64,000 bases of DNA from Lota lota (lineage: Eukaryota; Chordata; Actinopteri; Gadiformes; Lotidae), in assembly GCA_026745465.1 (NCBI GenBank), contig JACYXH010000701.1, positions 1 to 64,000 on the forward strand, written 5' to 3'. Made by a program: the position numbers and the translations under genes. Position 1 is the first letter of the stretch. Each line of letters starts with the position of its first letter. Below the pieces are notes generated by a model. It searched no databases. It was given only the letters and a program-made list of their open reading frames with translations, and was not told where the DNA came from. Shown here piece after piece: positions 1 to 13,094 of the stretch.

Positions 1-340
1 TGTACTGCTTTCATTTGACAAGAAGGAATTCATTCGGAAAATAACCCTGACTATTGTAAAATATAACCCATGATACGTGATTAGATTACAAATACTATAT
101 TGATCAATATCTGATTACTGCTGAATGTTTTTTATACATTTAACAATATGAAATTTAGAAACATTTGCAGGTGCATGTTAAAAATCTCTAGTTTCTTAAA
201 CAAAACGAGGATATTAGTTTATACTCCTGAAATATGAATGACATCAAATGTTTGTACACTTTTTTATTTCAATAAAAATTTACAAAAGGTAGAATGGGGT
301 AATTTTCTGTGGAATATTTACATTCTCTACAATAATTACT
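1..340 (+). other. 3' flank of an off-window TRIM copy
   Basis: This stretch matches the sequence starting about 102 bp after the stop codon of TRIM copy 4 (from 40215) and of copy 5 (from about 61834), in the same orientation. No coding sequence is visible. The inference is that a plus-strand TRIM gene ends about 100 bp left of position 1. Confidence 0.7.
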
Positions 341-785
341 CAGTAGAATAGGTACATTCTCAGCAATATGTATTTAGTAGAATAGGTACATTCTCAGTAC
401 AATATGTATTCAGTAGAATAGCTACATTCTCAGTACAATAATTAGTCAGTACAATAGGTACATTCTCAGTACAATATGTATTCAGTAGAATAGGTACATT
501 CTCAGTACAATAATTAGTCAGTAGAATAGGTACATTCTCAGTACAATATGTATTCAGTCGAATAGGTACATTTTCAGTACAATATGTATTCAGTCGAATA
601 GGTACATTCTCAGTACAATATGTGTTCAGTAGAATAGGTACATTCTCTACAATATGTATTCAGTCGAATAGGTACATTCTCAGTACAATATGTATTCAGT
701 AGAATAGGTAAATTCTCTACAATATGTATTCAGTAGAATAGGTACATTCTCAGTACAACATGTATTCAGTAGAATAGAGTACATT
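341..785 (+). repeat. 36-bp minisatellite (TACATTCTCAGTAC type)
   Basis: Tandem units of about 36 bp built from the pieces GTAGAATAGGTACATTCTC and AGTACAATATGTATTCA, with shorter variants. The same minisatellite follows the other TRIM copies (14617-15078 inverted, 32430-32670, 40540-40715, 62150-62305), so it belongs to the TRIM duplicon. Confidence 0.9.
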
Positions 786-966
786 TTCCTTCGCTCTCTC
801 CCCCTCCTTCCCTCATTCTCTTCCCCTCCTCTCACTCCCTCCCTCCTTCTCTCCTTCCCTCTCAGTGTCTCTACTCTCTCTCTACCTCTTTTCCCCTCCC
901 TTTCCCTCTCACTCTCCCACCTTCCCTCTTCCCCTCTCCCTCCCTCTCCCTCCCTCTCTCCTACAG

Positions 967-1015
967 TGAAGCTGACTGTCATCGATGTCTCTGTGTCAAC
1001 AGCATTGGGCCTGTG
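967..1015 (+). pseudogene. GABA-A receptor gamma exon 3 relic, copy 1, cut by an LTR
   Basis: A pyrimidine-rich tract ends in CTACAG and is followed by TGAAGCTGACTGTCATCGAT, the start of the exon described at 33808. The copy lacks 4 bp inside the exon relative to the 68-bp version. It is interrupted after CTGTG by an LTR fragment. It is not functional. Confidence 0.6.
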
Positions 1016-1160
1016 TGTCACTCCGTCCACTGCCGCCACCTAGCGGCCGCCGGCTGCCACTTCTCCACGTGCTTCTGTTTACACACACTGCCAGCAATCG
1101 CCAATCTACGCTCCCTATTTCTCCACCGCGCTTCCTAGCAGCCGGCGCCAGTTCGTTGTT
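1016..1160 (+). mobile_element. Truncated solo LTR (5' 145 bp)
   Basis: Begins TGTCACTCCGTCC directly after CTGTG, like the solo LTRs at 13921-14390 and 62536-62997. It stops after CCAGTTCGTTGTT and runs into CT-rich sequence, so the 3' two thirds are missing. Confidence 0.7.
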
Positions 1161-1199
1161 CCCTCTCCCTCCCTCCCTCTCCCTCCCTCTCTCCTACAG

Positions 1200-1263
1200 T
1201 GAAGCTGACTGTCATCGATGTCTCTGTGTCAATAGCATTATCTCTGTGTCTTCCAATCTAAAT
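1200..1263 (+). pseudogene. GABA-A receptor gamma exon 3 relic, copy 2
   Basis: CTCCTACAG followed by TGAAGCTGACTGTCATCGAT and then a diverged GGGCCT segment (TTATCTCTGTGTCTTCC). It has lost the reading frame. It is followed by the same flank as the copies at 41273 and 63097. Confidence 0.55.
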
Positions 1264-1536
1264 GTTCAGTTAAAGTTCATATCTCTCTCCATCTCTCTGT
1301 CCCCTCTCCTCTTGTTCCTGTTTTTTTATACGTTTAATGATATCAAATTGCAATCGACTACAGGAAGTAGAAAATATTGACAATGTGAAGTGTTCATTTT
1401 GATAACATAATAAAATGTTTCTAAACCTTTTTGATTTAAATTCAAATTTACAAAAGTAGAATGAGACATTCATTGGAAAAGGAGCATTCTCTACAATATG
1501 TATTCAGTAGAATAGCTATATTCTCAATCTGTATTA

Positions 1537-2339
<803 letters not shown>

Positions 2340-2344
2340 TACAT

Positions 2345-2409
2345 TGAAGCTGACTGTCATCGATGTCTTTGTGTCAACAGCATTAGGCCTGAGTCTTCCA
2401 TCCAAACGA
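2345..2409 (+). pseudogene. GABA-A receptor gamma exon 3 relic, copy 3
   Basis: Sequence from TGAAGCTGACTGTCATCGAT to CTTCCATCCAAACGATG. The acceptor is mutated from CAG to CAT and 4 bp are missing relative to the copy at 33808. It sits just outside the left end of the large inverted repeat. Confidence 0.6.
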
Positions 2410-2436
2410 TGAATTAAAGTTCATCTCTCTCTCTAC

Positions 2437-4576
2437 TATATATATATGTTATAGGCTAAAGTTTGTGTAATGAACTAGTCGACGGAGTGAATGTCTACCA
2501 TTTGGAGGACTAGTGCTCCCTCTGACGGTAAAAGTAGGCATTGCACATCAGCCCAGAGATTCAATATCTAATATCGCTGACCTAAAATATGACAAAATAG
2601 AAACAAATGAAAGAATAAAGTTGAGAACATTAAGCTATTGTTTTGAATGTATTCAAAAAAGTATGATGGGGACAAAATCCACCATTTCAAAGAGTGGTGA
2701 GGACATGTCCCCAGCGTAAAGGACACCATTGGGTGTTGTGATGGCTGTCTATGTTTGAAAAAAGTTATTTTGTTTTGTGAGCAGTACCTAAAGTAAAACA
2801 GCATTTGGCTGGACTTTTAAGTTGCTCCTTCTATATATTTTATAAATGGTTTGTGTGGCATAATGTGTGAGGAATACAGCTTATTTGTTTAAATCAACTA
2901 TTTTATATTCATGCAGGGAGTCTGGTGATTCCCCACTCCCACCACTGGGTGTCGCTACAACACTGATTATGGGACTGCTACGTGGACGTGTCAGAAGGGT
3001 ATATTCTGAACTACCTACATTTAACTTAAAGTAGTTCAAATATTAGACTAAAATAATCTAAATAGTACCTATGTAATGTCTACATACGTAATGTGTAGGC
3101 ACGACAATAATTAACACAATCCTAGATGAGCTAGAAAGGAGAGCAGAGATTGCAGAGGAGGAAGAGAAGGGAGAGGAAGGAGAGAGGAGAAAATAAGATG
3201 AGAGGATGGAGAGGAGAGGAGAGCTGTCAAGACAAAGTCACAGTACTCACACTAATGGGGTGAATCTTTACATGTAGTCACTGTGACCTTTGTGTAAGGT
3301 GAAACACATGTTGGGTTGTTGTATGGTGGACATTAAGTCATTGACTGGCTCAGCTACAAACTTGTGCAATCGATCAGTGATTTTAATCCTTCCTTGAATT
3401 CCATATTTTGTAAAAGGGTTTTTAGGCAATGTTATTTTTTATCCCACTGAGAATGTACCTATTCCACTGAATATACATAGTACTGAGAATGTACCCATTG
3501 TACTGAATACATAGTGTACTGAGATTGTACACATTCCACAGAAAATGTCCCCAGTCTACTTTTTGTAAATCTTTATTCAAATCTGAAAAATGTACAAACA
3601 TTGTAATGTGTTGTCAAACATGATTCAAAAGAATAAACTAATTGAACTACTTGGTTTGAGGTGATGGCAGCCATCCGAATATCAGAACCAAAAACGGTCC
3701 CTGAAACAGCTCAGTTGTCCCAATTCCACATAAAACAAAAACACACAAAATGGGTAAATATAAAATCATGTTTATTTATGAAGCAACAAGTGTTCAAACA
3801 TGCACTTCAAGCCCTCAAGGATTAAAACTCAAAAACCCTGATGGGGAAAAGAGAAACCTTTAAAAAAATAAAAGTGAAGCAACCAAGGGACAAGTCTGGT
3901 TTAGCGCTAAATGAGTCTAGTTTAGGATTAAGGATGGTTAACTTGGTATAAAGTTTGAAATAGGTAATTTTAGGGGTGTTTGGGTATATGTTATGTTTAG
4001 GCCCCGTTTGGTTTAGGCATTAGTTATTGTATTAAAGATTTATACGTTTAGGTATTAGGTGAGAGTTTACGCATTTTAGAGATGTTTAGGTTTGATTGTT
4101 AAGTTTAGGTAAGCGAGTTTAGGTACTAGGTTAAGTTTAGGCCTTTTTGAAGTTTAGGTTAGATGGCTAAGTTTAGGTATTAGGTTAGATAATCCTATTT
4201 TATTTGTGGTTAAATTGAGGCCTTAGGGTTAGAAAGAAGGTTAAGATCAGGGCCCAGGTTTGCTTCCAGCCTTGTCCCTTTAGTCGCTCCCTTAAGAGGG
4301 CTCCCAGCTAAGGGAGTTGGAAAAAGAATAGCTGGGATCACAGATAGTGTACAGAAAAATCAACAAATCAAAAGATTGAGCTAAACATACTTTCACCAAA
4401 AGCTGGTGTGACATAATAGTTTGTTTTAAAAGTGAACAGTAAAGTGACATCAGTATGGTGTGTAGTAGGCAGTTGATGAGCTCTGCGTGGTTATGTTGGC
4501 TCTAGGTGTAGCCAGGGATCCTCAGGGTGGATGGGGAATAGGACACTGGAGTATATCAACTGTTCAGGTCATCATA
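2437..4576. other. Noncoding outer part of the left arm
   Basis: No gene recognised. A block at 3240-3440 recurs at 32680-33000 and 51210-51480 on the plus strand. At 3900-4260 there is a degenerate tract of TTTAGG/TTAGGT words, mirrored at 50400-50760. The last part (from about 3771) is the predicted 3' exon of the minus-strand transcript listed separately. Confidence 0.6.
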
Positions 4577-5102
4577 CTGTGAAGTGAAAAGAAAAAAAGT
4601 AAAGTCAGTTTCACATTGTGCTGGCTGATTTAGAAGACATATTGATCACCAAATGTGATTGGGCATTTAAAGATTCCTAAACGCAGCGCCACGCTACATT
4701 GCCATTTGGTCCATTTATCGAAGCTCTCACCCGGGTCTAAGCAAAACTTACCATGTTGAATATTCAAAGTAAAAATCACATAAGATTGCAAGTCAAGCAT
4801 CTTACCTGGGTCCACATGGGGTCTTTAGGGCGCTGTACTGCAGGCCTTTGGTCCATCCTCTGCTCCGGGCCGCAGTCCTGAGTTTAAAGAACCAGTCAGT
4901 CATCGAGCCGCTTGGTGGTTTGACCGCTTGCACAATTATGACCCTGGTTATACTCTGTCTCTGCTTACTCTAGTAGCACCCACTACTAAGTTTCAAGTGA
5001 TAGAAATGATCAAGTTACAATGTACTAGAGCTCCTAAACACATACCTAGTTGATCAGATTTACTCTATGAACCTTTACATCGGTTGAAGAGTTCACCTTA
5101 CC
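3771..5102 (-). ncRNA. Putative spliced transcript, 3' exons (left-arm copy)
   Basis: Minus strand. A donor CATCCAG/GTAAG ends an exon at 5102. Exon B runs 4877-4806 (72 bp; acceptor AAACTCAG, donor CCCAG/GTAAG). Exon C starts at 4576 (acceptor CACTTCACAG), with AATAAA near 3771. Exon B has one fully open frame that continues six codons into exon C before a stop. The same splice sites are kept in the right arm (49547, 49772-49843, 50074). No family is recognised. It may be a lncRNA or the tail of a protein gene, and expression is unproven. Confidence 0.35.
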
Positions 5103-5307
5103 TGGATGAGTAGCTGCTAGGTCTTAACACAAGCTGCAACTGCAAGGACCTCCAGCTGACCGCCACCACCAGGACCTCCAGCTGCGTCGCCTCAGTCCTT
5201 CTGAAACTTAACACATGCGCTCCATTTGCACATTTTACAAAAGGGGTCACCGCCAGAGGCCAAATCATACACGAAACCAGAATGCACTAAATAAAAATAT
5301 ATAAAAT
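5103..5307. other. Flank between spliced exon and satellite array
   Basis: Contains two to three copies of a 20-bp unit (GACCTCCAGCTG type) at about 5145-5185. This unit is expanded to about eleven copies in the right arm at 49268-49505. No gene is seen. Confidence 0.6.
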
Positions 5308-6689
5308 AAACCGTATGGCACAGAATGAATGCACTGTAGAAAATAACAAACCGTATGGCACAGAATGAAAGTGCATTGCAAAAAATAACAAACCACATGG
5401 CACAGAATGAATGTGCATTGCAGAAAATAACAAACCGTATGGCACAGAATGAATGCATTGTAGAAAATAAACCGTATGGCACAGAATGAATGCATTGTAG
5501 AAAATAATAAACCGTATGGCACAGAATGAATGTGCAGTGCAGAAAATAACAAACCGTATGGCACAGAATGAATGTGCATTGTAGAAAATAACAAACCGTA
5601 TGGCACAGAATGAATGTGCATTGTAGAAAATAACAAACCGTATTGCACAGAATGAATGCATTGTAGAAAATAACAAACCGTATGGCACAGAATGAATGCA
5701 TTGCAGAAAATAACAAACCGTATGGCACAGAATGAATGCATTGCAGAAAATAACAAACCGTATGGCACAGAATGAATACATTGTAGAAAATAACAAACTG
5801 TATGGCACAGAATGAATGCATTACAGAAAATAACAAACCGTATGGCACAGAATGAATGTGCAGTGCAGAAAATAATAAACCGTATGGCACAGAATGAATG
5901 TGCAGTGCAGAAAATAACAAACCGTATGGCACAGAATGAATGTACATTGTAGAAAATAACAAACCGTATGGCACAGAATGAATGTGCATTGCAGAAAATA
6001 ACAAACCGTATGGCACAGAATGAATGCATTGCAGAAAATAACAAACCGTATGGCACAGAATGAATGTGCATTGCAGAAAATAACAAACCGTATGGCACAG
6101 AATGAATGTGCATTGCAGAAAATAACAAACCGTATTGCACAGAATGAATGCATTGTAGAAAATAACAAACCGTATGGCACAGAATGAATGCATTGCAGAA
6201 AATAACAAACCGTATGGCACAGAATGAATGCATTGCAGAAAATAACAAACCGTATGGCACAGAATGAATACATTGTAGAAAATAACAAACCGTATGGCAC
6301 AGAATGAATGCATTACAGAAAATAACAAACCGTATGGCACAGAATGAATGTGCAGTGCAGAAAATAATAAACCGTATGGCACAGAATGAATGTGCAGTGC
6401 AGAAAATAACAAACCGTATGGCACAGAATGAATGTACATTGTAGAAAATAACAAACCGTATGGCACAGAATGAATGTGCATTGCAGAAAATAACAAACCG
6501 TATGGCACAGAATGAATGCATTGCAGAAAATAACAAACCGTATGGCACAGAATGAATGTGCATTGCAGAAAATAACAAACCGTATGGCACAGAATGAATG
6601 TGCATTGCAGAAAATAACAAACCGTATGGCACAGAATGAATGTGCGTTGCAGAAAATAACAAACCCTATGGAACAGAATGAAAGTGCAT

Positions 6690-6935
6690 TGCACAGAATT
6701 CAACGTCAAGCATCAGCAGTTTGTAAGTGTATGGAAAGTTGTAAAAGCGAACCAGCAGCCAAACTTCCACCAGCTCATGAAATAATAAACGTTGGGTGAC
6801 TCACTGTGAGGATCGTCCTTGAAGCTCCCGTTGGTGGCCACGTTGTCCGGATTGTTCAGTCGGAAGAGCACAACACACACATAAGCAACCGCAGGACCTT
6901 AGAGAGAGAGCACGGAATGAAACCACCGTAGAAAA
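6690..6935 (-). repeat. Satellite spacer cassette, left copy 1
   Basis: Unique sequence of about 245 bp between monomer blocks. On the minus strand it contains an exon-like open segment with residues LNNPDNVATNGSFKDDP, then CTCACAGTGAGT, a plausible splice donor. Left-array copies also lie near 7500, 8140, 8680 and 9335. Confidence 0.8.
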
Positions 6936-7499
6936 CAACAAACCGTATGGCACAGAATGAATGTGCATTGTAGAAAAATAACAAACCGTATGGCACAGAA
7001 TGAATGTGCATTGCAGAAAATAACAAAGCGTATGGCACAGAATGAATGCATTGCAGAAAATAACAAAGCGTATGGCACAGAATGAATGTATTGTAGAAAA
7101 TAACAAACCGTATGGCACAGAATGAATATGCATTGTAGAAAATAACAAACCGTATGGCACAGCATGAATGCATTGTAGAAAATAACAAACCGTATGGCAC
7201 AGCATGAATGCATTGCAGAAAATAACAAACCGTATGGCACAGAATGAATGTGCATTGCGGAAAATAACAAACCGTATGGCACAGAATGAATGTACATTGT
7301 AGAAAATAACAAACCGTATGGCACAGAATGAATGTGCATTGCAGAAAATAACAAACCGTATGGCACAGAATGAATGCATTGCAGAAAATAACAAACCGTA
7401 TGGCACAGAATGAATGTGCATTGCAGAAAATAACAAACCGTATGGCACAGAATGAATGTGCGTTGCAGAAAATAACAAACCCTATGGAACAGAATGAAA

Positions 7500-7745
7500 G
7501 TGCATTGCACAGAATTCAACGTCAAGCATCAGCAGCTTGTAAGTGTATGGAAAGTTGTAAAAGCGAACCAGCAGCCAAACTTCCACCAGCTCATGAAATA
7601 ATAAACGTTGGGTGACTCACTGTGAGGATCGTCCTTGAAGCTCCCGTTGGTGGCCACGTTGTCCGGATTGTTCAGTCGGAAGAGCACAACACACACATAA
7701 GCAACCGCAGGACCTTAGAGAGAGAGCACGGAATGAAACCACCGT
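7500..7745 (-). repeat. Satellite spacer cassette, left copy 2
   Basis: Nearly identical to copy 1, including the flanking monomers, which indicates recent duplication of the whole 0.8 kb higher-order unit. Confidence 0.8.
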
Positions 7746-8139
7746 AGAAAACAACAAACCGTATGGCACAGAATGAATGTGCATTGTAGAAAATAACAAA
7801 CCGTATGGCACAGAATGAATGTGCATTGCAGAAAATAACAAAGCGTATGGCACAGAATGAATGCATTGCAGAAAATAACAAACCGTATGGCACAGAATGA
7901 ATGTATTGTAGAAAATAACAAACCGTATGGCACAGAATGAATATGCATTGTAGAAAATAACAAACCGTATGGCACAGCATGAATGCATTGTAGAAAATAA
8001 CAAACCGTATGGCACAGAATGAATGCATTGCAGAAAATAACAAACCGTATGGCACAGAATGAATGTGCATTGCAGAAAATCGTATGGCACAGAATGAATG
8101 TGCATTGTAGAAAATGAAAATGGCACAGAATGAAAACCA

Positions 8140-8395
8140 CATTGCACAGAATTCAACGTCAAGCAGCAGCAGTTTGTAAGTGTATGGAAAGTTGTAAAAG
8201 CAAACCAGCAGCCAAACTTCAACCAGCTCATGAAATAATAAACGTTGGGTGACTCACTGAGGATCGTCCTTGAAGCTCCCGTTGGTGGCCACGTTGTCCG
8301 GATTGTTCAGTCGGAAGAGCACAACACACACATAAGCAACCGCAGGACCTTAGAGTCGAGTTAGAGAGCACGGAATGAAACCATCGTAGAAAATA
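8140..8395 (-). repeat. Satellite spacer cassette, left copy 3
   Basis: Same cassette with small changes (CTCACTGAGG instead of CTCACTGTGAGG, which removes the splice-donor-like motif). Confidence 0.78.
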
Positions 8396-8679
8396 ACAAC
8401 TCTTATGGCACAGAATGAATATGCATTGTAGAAAATAACAACTCTTATGGCACAGAAAGTGCATTGCAGAAAATAACAAACCGTATGGCACAGAATGAAT
8501 GCATTGTAGAAAATAACAAACCGTATGGCACAGAATGAATGTGCATTACAGAAAATAACAAACCGTATGGCACAGAATGAATGTGCATTGTAGAAAATAA
8601 CAAACCGTATGGCACAGAATGAATGCATTACAGAAAATATCAAACCGTATGGCACAAAATGAAAGTGCATTGCACAGAA

Positions 8680-8940
8680 TGAAAACCACGTTGCACAGAA
8701 TTCAACGTCAAGCTGCAGCAGCTTGTAAGTGTATTGAAAGTTGTAAAAGCGAACCAGCAGCCAAACTTCAACCAGCTCATGAAATAAGAAACGTTGGGTG
8801 ACTCACTGTGAGGATCGTCCTTGAAGCTCCCGTTGGTGGCCACGTTGTCCGGATTGTTCAGTCGGAAGAGCACAACACACACATAAGCAACTGCAGGACC
8901 TTAGAGTCGCGTTAGAGAGCACGGAATGAAACAACCGTAG
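8680..8940 (-). repeat. Satellite spacer cassette, left copy 4
   Basis: Same cassette, with AATAAGAAACG for AATAATAAACG and a longer TTAGAGTCGCGTTAGAG join to the monomers. Confidence 0.78.
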
Positions 8941-9334
8941 AAAATAAACCGTATGGCACAGAATGAATGTGCATTGCAGAAAATAAACCGTATGGCACAG
9001 AATGAATGTGCATTGTAGAAAATAACAAACCGTATGGCACAGAATTAATGTGCATTGCAGAAAATAACAAACCGTATGGCACAGAATTAATGTGCATTGC
9101 AGAAAATAACAAACCGTATGGCACAGGATGAAAGTGCATTGCAGAAAATAACAAACCGTATGGCACAGCATGAATGCATTGTAGAAAATAACAAACCGTA
9201 TGGCACAGAATGAATGCATTGCAGAAAATAACAAACCGTATGGCACAGAATGAATGTGCATTGCAGAAAATCGTATGGCACAGAATGAATGTGCATTGTA
9301 GAAAATGAAAATGGCACAGAATGAAAACCACATT

Positions 9335-9590
9335 GCACAGAATTCAACGTCAAGCAGAAGCAGCTTGTAAGTGTATGGAAAGTTGTAAAAGCGAACCATA
9401 AGCCAAACTTCCACCAGCTCATGAAATAATAAACGTTGGGTGACTCACTGTGAGGATGGTCCTTGAAGCTCCCGTTGGTGGCCACGTTGTCCGGATTGTT
9501 CAGTCGGAAGAGCACAATACACACATAAGCAACCGCAGGACCTTAGAGTCGCGTTAGAGAGCACGGAATGAAACCATCGTAGAAAATAAA
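9335..9590 (-). repeat. Satellite spacer cassette, left copy 5
   Basis: Same cassette, carrying GAGGATGGTCC in place of GAGGATCGTCC. It is followed by the longest uninterrupted monomer run of the left array, up to 10480. Confidence 0.78.
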
Positions 9591-10480
9591 CCGTATGGCA
9601 CAGAATGAATGTGCATTGCAGAAAATAACAAACCGTATGGCACAGAATGAATGCATTGCAGAAAATAACAAACCGTATGGCACAGAATGAATGCATTGCA
9701 GAAAATAACAAACCGTATGGCACAGAATGAATGTGCATTGCAGAAAATAACAAACCGCATGCCACAGAATGAATGTGCATTGCAGAAAATAACAAACCGT
9801 ACGGCACAGAATGAATGTGCATTGTAGAAAATAACAAACCGCATGCCACAGAATGAATGTGCATTGCAGAAAATAACAAACCGTACGGCACAGAATGAAT
9901 GTGCATTGTAGAAAATAACAAACCGTATGGCACAGAATGAATGCATTGCAGAAAACAAACCGTGTGGCACAGAATGAATGTGCATTGCTGAAATTAACAA
10001 ACCGTATGGCACAGAATGAATGTGCATTGCAGAAAATAACAAACCGTATGGCACAGCATGAATGCATTGTAGAAAATAACAAACCGAATGGCACAGAATG
10101 AATGCATTGCAGAAAATAACAAACCGTATGGCACAGAATGAATGTGCACTGTAGAAAATAACAAACCGTATGGCACAGAATGAATGCATTACAGAAAATA
10201 ACAAACCGTATGGCACAGAATGAATGCATTGCAGAAAATAATAAACCGTATGGCACAGAATGAATGCATTGCAGAAAATAACAAACCGTATGGCACAGAA
10301 TGAATGCATTGCAGAAAATAACAAACCGTATGGCACAGAATGAATGCATTGCAGAAAATAACAAACCGTATGGCACAGAATGAATGTGCATTGTAGAAAA
10401 TAACAAACCGTATGTCACAGAATGAAAGTGCATTGCACAGAATGAAAACCACATTGCACAGAATGAAAACCACATTGCAC

Positions 10481-11989
10481 CGATTTCAACATCAAGCCGC
10501 AGTCAAACTTCTGCAACAGTCAACAGCAGCTTGCAAGTGTATTGAAAGTTTTGAAAGGAAAGATCGGGAGAGTGTGCAAGTGCAAAGCAAGTACAGCATC
10601 TAACCTCTTCTAATTCCAGCATGCCAACCATCTACCAAACCAAAACCAACCAATTAAACCAAACCTCAACATGCCCCCTGTCAGTAGTCTAGTTAGTCTG
10701 ATGGACGAAAAAAAAAACACAGAGGGTCCAGTGGGGTTATGGATGGAGCAAAAACTGAACACTTCCTTCTCTTTGTCGAGTTATTTTGGAGAAGTCCTTA
10801 AATTCACAAACATCCTGGATATTTCAGACACGTGGCATTTCAAGTTGTCTTTGTGGATTCCTGAGTGAGGTAGAGCATCTGGAGAAGGTGCTGTGCCGAT
10901 AAATTGTCTAACGCAGCATGGATTGCACAGGATTGTCATTTCAACCTAGTGGAGGTCCTGTAGTCCAGTGGTGCTGTTAAAGAAAAAAAGAAAGCAATTG
11001 GCGAAAATAGTTGTATTCGCCAATTAGTCTACTTACCTCTTCATCTACGGCTGTTTGCTTTCAACAGTTCCAGTTTGACCCAAAACGTCGTTGTTGCGCA
11101 ATTGTTGCAGCTGTTCCTCCATTTTGCGTCCAGTTTCCAGAGCGCACACACACACACACACTTCCCAGTGTTCACACGGAGGTTGTCGGTGCAGCGCCGG
11201 TAAAGTCAGTCGGTTAGTCCTCCCCAGTTAGGCCCAATACAAACACGTGTACACACTGCACTCACAACACAAGCTACAACTCATAATTTTAACTATAAAT
11301 GAGCAAAACCAAAGTGACTATGAGCGGTCAAATCCGGGGTAACTTTGAGGGGAAAGAACAGTGATATAGATTGTGAGTGAGGAGACGGGCAGAGTGTAAT
11401 GTGTGCGGTGAGCTGATGCACAATCACAGGCTGGTCTGAAGCCAGCGGCCGAACACAACCATACAAACAATCAAGCAGCTCATTAAATAATAAACGTCGG
11501 TGAAGCTCCCCCCGTTGGTGGCCACGTTGTCCGGATTGTTCATTCAAAAGTGCACAAAACAAATAAGCAACAACGTCTAACTAATAAAAGGTACAGGGCT
11601 AAGCCATCGGTTACCGCAGTCAAACGCAAAAAAGGAATGGCCGACATCACCTGGGAGCTATGTACACGTCGGGGGCGACTCAGCTAAATTCAATTAAGAA
11701 CTAATGACAACGAGAAGGTGATTTGCTGTCAGCGAGAAGCTCCACACGAGAAAGGGCCTCCGTATGGAGCGCAGCTTATGAAGCACATTTATAGAATAAA
11801 AGCGCTCAAATAATAATGTATCGCTTCTTTTTATTTTTTGGGGGTCATAAACGACATCAGTATAATGTAGACATACGGAAATGTGATGATTGCAATTATT
11901 GTTGTCTACTGTTGGAATCATTCTGTGCTGCGATCTTTGCCTATGTTAATACTTTGTGGACAAATTGCGAGTCAATTGCTAATGGATAA
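10481..11989. other. Left-arm unique flank between satellite and tRNA-Gly
   Basis: Mirrors 43275-44900. On the minus strand near 11130-11010 there is a short open frame starting MEEQLQQLRNNDVL (25 codons), followed by a GAAGAG/GTAAGT donor. It is conserved in the right arm and may be a first exon. Near 11480-11560 is a single-copy relative of the satellite spacer cassette (MNNPDNVATNGGSF). It also holds the empty target site of the right-arm MITE, at about 10996-11012. Confidence 0.5.
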
Positions 11990-12060
11990 GCATTGGTGGT
12001 TCAGTGGTAGAATTCTCGCCTGCCACGCGGGAGGCCCGGGTTCGATTCCCGGCCAATGCA
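11990..12060 (+). tRNA. tRNA-Gly(GCC)
   Basis: 71 nt starting GCATTGG and ending CCAATGC plus discriminator A. The acceptor stem is fully paired. Anticodon GCC is at 12022-12024 in loop CTGCCAC. The T-arm has GGTTCGATTCC, a perfect B box. A TTTT terminator follows within 12 nt. It decodes GGC/GGU glycine codons. The inverted twin is at 43204-43274. Confidence 0.97.
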
Positions 12061-12709
12061 AGGCAAACTTTTGATTAGTTCTGAATGGCAAATAAAACCT
12101 TTTGTGTGAGGTTACCTCTTTCTGAACATCTAGCTGATGATGGCAAACTAAACTTCGTTTTTTCCTCTAGTTCAATTTTTTTTTATTCATTAGTATGAAT
12201 TAAAAAATAAGAAAAATAAACTTTCGTTAGCCAGTTTTGTATGGGGTTTGGAGTGGATCACAAGGTCACAGGTTCAAGACTGACCAGTGACAAACAAAAT
12301 TAAAAGAAAATGCACAAGCACTGTTCTGCTTTAATGGATGTATTTAAGATCTCTTGTGTGAATATAATTATCCTTGTGCCGTATTTACACACACACATTT
12401 TAATGGGAATGTTCTGTTTATTGTGCTATTATCTATTACTCCATTATCATAGCCATAGAACTATTCACAGCACACCTGTCCACTCTTTACCACGCTATTT
12501 GTATATTTATTATTTGTATTGTGAAGTGTAGGCTCAATTTAGCTTCAGCCTCCACCTTCACAGAAGTGTTTTATCTATTAAACACTGATATTATTCATTT
12601 AAATGACAAAAATAAATCCAAACTAAGCTACTGTTTGTTAAACCACTAATGTTGCATGGCAGAAAAAAGACTGACATCTAAAATGTTCAGTTAAAAAAGA
12701 ACTGTCAAT

Positions 12710-12752
<43 letters not shown>

Positions 12753-13094
12753 TATGTACGCGCTCAAGAATATATATTACAGTATGTTGCTTTCTTTTCT
12801 TCTTTTCTGGCGAGGGGCGTGTGGAAGCACTGCAGAGGGGACAGCAAACATCTATCCGCTACACGCTAAAGTATGTAACACCAGTGTAGAGGTTATTACA
12901 GTTGCACTAACCAGAGGGGAAGAGCCGGTCCTGACAGATGACACAGCAGGGCTGGATGGGGGCAGAGAGAAAGGGGAGGTGGGCCTGATATATCTAAAAA
13001 AAAAAAAACCTCCTCCTTCTTGCTCACAGACACCGACTGCTCCTAAAATAACTAAACTTTGGTTATATTGGTGACTGTGGGTTAATGTCAATCA
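12061..13094. other. AT-rich spacer between tRNA-Gly and tRNA-Asp
   Basis: No gene is seen. It contains a (TA)n tract at about 12713-12748. The outer and inner parts mirror 42300-43200. The block 12820-13010 has no counterpart in the right arm, where a tRNA-Leu segment sits instead. Confidence 0.6.
12713..12748. repeat. (TA)n microsatellite
   Basis: About 18 TA repeats, matched by the TA tract at 42525-42560 in the other arm. Confidence 0.9.

Larger units (their letters stand above)
5308..10480 (-). repeat. Satellite array, 40/43-bp monomers with ~240-bp spacers (left)
   Basis: On the minus strand the monomer reads TGCATTCATTCTGTGCCATA then CGGTTTGTTATTTTCTGCAA (40 bp), with a common 43-bp variant (TGCACATTC) and shorter ones. 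Monomer blocks are separated by five copies of a unique spacer cassette, giving a higher-order repeat. The sense direction has no stop in any of the three frames for most monomers, which creates long overlapping open frames that are probably artefacts. The array mirrors 44905-49145. Confidence 0.93.

Noticed and set aside
341-785. CRISPR-like regular array
   Set aside because: Units are contiguous with no unique spacers, and the genome is eukaryotic. It is a minisatellite.
3900-4260. Interstitial telomere repeat
   Set aside because: Words are TTTAGG/TTAGGT with irregular spacing, not tandem TTAGGG. It is better described as a degenerate simple tract.
12240-12300. Second tRNA near tRNA-Gly (AGGTTCAAGACTG)
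   Set aside because: Only a B-box-like word is present, without a cloverleaf. It may be a relic or chance.
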